DNA of 39,045 nt from Fusobacterium sp. CAG:439. Its GTDB lineage: Bacteria > Cyanobacteriota > Vampirovibrionia > Gastranaerophilales > Gastranaerophilaceae. A model generated the notes under the pieces. That model saw only the letters and a list, made by a program, of their open reading frames with translations. It made no database searches and was not told the origin of the DNA. The stretch's first letter is position 1. Each line of letters begins with the position of its first letter. The position numbers and the translations under genes were made by a program. This document shows, in pieces, positions 38,456-39,045 of the stretch. The stretch covers positions 1 through 39,045 of the forward strand of contig FR900407.1 in the NCBI GenBank assembly GCA_000438175.1, written 5' to 3'.

Positions 38456-38501
38456 TGCAAAACCCTCTCTATTAGGTTCATTGCATTACATTTTATTTGC
38501 C

Positions 38502-38526
38502 TTACAATTTAACCATTTTGTAAGAC
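38502..38526 (+). repeat. Inverted repeat arm 1
   Basis: TTACAATTTAACCATTTTGT plus AAGAC, the inverse of 38665-38689 with 23 of 25 positions identical. Its own ends are also mutually complementary (CTTACAA with TTGTAAG from 38501), the shape of a tyrosine recombinase core site or an operator. Confidence 0.7.
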
Positions 38527-38551
38527 TTTAAATTAAAAAGTCTCTGAAACT

Positions 38552-38557
38552 ATTATA
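38552..38557 (-). promoter_or_regulatory. Promoter-like -10 inside the inverted-repeat segment
   Basis: A perfect TATAAT on the minus strand, with TTGAAA 19 nt upstream on that strand. As drawn it points left, to the recombinase 3' end; after inversion it would point to the gene at 38717. Confidence 0.4.
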
Positions 38558-38664
38558 CAATCAATGTTTCCAAAATTTTCAATGTATTTTCTTTTTGTAA
38601 TGTACCAGTCAAAAAGTTGTAAAACAATTCCCCGCATGTCTAGTTTTTTCGGCATAAAAAAATT

Positions 38665-38689
38665 GCCTTACAAAATGGTTAAAATGTAA
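38665..38689 (-). repeat. Inverted repeat arm 2
   Basis: GCCTTACAAAATGGTTAAAA plus TGTAA. Both arms are also preceded by TTGCC on the plus strand, so they share the 11-bp TTGCCTTACAA. The central AACCATT / AATGGTT is inverted between arms. The second arm lies 27 nt before the gene at 38717. Confidence 0.7.
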
Positions 38690-38716
38690 TCCATTAAATG
38701 CATTGAAAGGAAAAAT

Positions 38717-39004
38717 ATGTACAAGCATCGAGCAACTATGACTGATAGAAGACACCAAATTTTGATTCTGATAGCAAAAGGTTATAAGAATAAACAAATT
38801 GCAAGAAAAATGGGTTTATCACTCTCAAACACAAGACTTCAAAAATGGCGTTTATATTGTTTTCTCGGAGAAATTCATACCGCAATAGATGCAGTTTATA
38901 TGGGATTGCAGATGGGATTATTGCATAAAAGAGATTTATGCGAAGCAATAAGAGAGGAAATCTATGACTACGAAAGCGAAAAACAGATGTACAGTTACAC
39001 TTAA
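38717..39004 (+). CDS. HTH regulator-like protein
   Basis: 95 residues with AAAGG upstream. RRHQILILIAKGYKNKQIAR then KMGLSLSNTRLQKWRL is a helix-turn-helix of the LuxR/sigma-4 type (GYKNKQIARKMGLS). The rest is helical with a charged end. It is the first gene after the recombinase region and overlaps the next gene, so a new operon begins here. It may belong to the prophage right end, to another element or to the host. Confidence 0.65.
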   Translation: MYKHRATMTDRRHQILILIAKGYKNKQIARKMGLSLSNTRLQKWRLYCFLGEIHTAIDAVYMGLQMGLLHKRDLCEAIREEIYDYESEKQMYSYT

Positions 39005-39045
39005 GCAGAATGAAACACATATCGGAACCTTTAGACCGCCGCAAG
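38964..39045 (+). CDS. Start of an unidentified gene (runs off right edge)
   Basis: 27 codons are visible from the ATG at 38964, which has AGAGG upstream and overlaps the previous gene by 41 nt. The first residues (MTTKAKNRCTVTLKQNE) are basic. Too short to identify. Confidence 0.6.
   Translation, partial: MTTKAKNRCTVTLKQNETHIGTFRPPQ

Larger units (their letters stand above)
38456..38716 (+). other. Gene-free region with inverted repeats, possible prophage right end
   Basis: AT-rich, no credible gene. It contains the two inverted repeats, a TATAAT-like site on the minus strand, and a small hairpin (AGACTTT with AAAGTCT near 38523-38542). The prophage right end may lie here or beyond the window; I could not identify matching end sequences near 2263-2605. 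Confidence 0.5.

Noticed and set aside
38736..39044. Long open frame on the minus strand
   Set aside because: It is antisense to an HTH gene with a clear RBS and has no RBS or recognisable sequence of its own.

Overview
The window holds almost all of a Mu-type transposable, contractile-tailed prophage (about 2.6-38.5 kb) from a low-GC bacterium that uses clear Shine-Dalgarno sites and sigma70-like promoters. The host cannot be named from sequence alone. Strong SD sites argue against Bacteroidetes, and an uncultured Gram-negative gut lineage is a guess. Replication genes (MuA-like DDE transposase, MuB-like ATPase, GemA, Mor) and head genes (gpI-like protease/scaffold, capsid, DUF2190, gp36, gp37, DUF935 portal, MuF, gpG) are Mu-like. 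The tail (gpI, J, W, V, D, X, U, tape measure, sheath, tube) is P2-like. The combination recalls BcepMu-type phages.

Layout. 1-2262: the 3' end of a second, separate MuA/TnsB-type transposase with its own MuB-like ATPase and an unknown third gene. 2263-2605: a gene-free junction with inverted repeats. 2606-7772 (+): early region with HTH regulator, transposase A, ATPase B, small membrane protein, GemA, two unknown small genes and Mor. 7804-26916 (-): one long leftward block that starts with a small membrane protein and terminase, continues through the tail to fibres and endolysin, and ends in accessory genes. 27234-37873 (+): head operon, sheath, tube, portal and MuF, interrupted by a C5-cytosine and a D12-type adenine methyltransferase. 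37913-38455: a short tyrosine recombinase, followed by a pair of 25-bp inverted repeats and the start of a new gene cluster.

The most notable content is RNA and regulatory. (i) Two complete type II hammerhead ribozymes (6649-6705 and 7003-7067) flank one small early gene and show compensatory changes in stem I. (ii) A second structured motif, not recognised, occurs once after transposase B and once across the 3' end of the cytosine methyltransferase, with identical loops and a covarying stem. (iii) A third unrecognised motif occurs four times between stop codon and next ribosome binding site in the accessory end of the leftward block. (iv) The divergent late promoters share one architecture, TTGAAA-N18-TAKACT-N18-AAAAGGACACC, on both strands, placing a hairpin in each leader; this is the natural candidate site for Mor control. 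(v) The inverted repeats next to the tyrosine recombinase enclose a promoter-like sequence and could be an invertible switch. Several single genes with their own promoters or opposite orientation (24310, 19003, 37402) look like morons.
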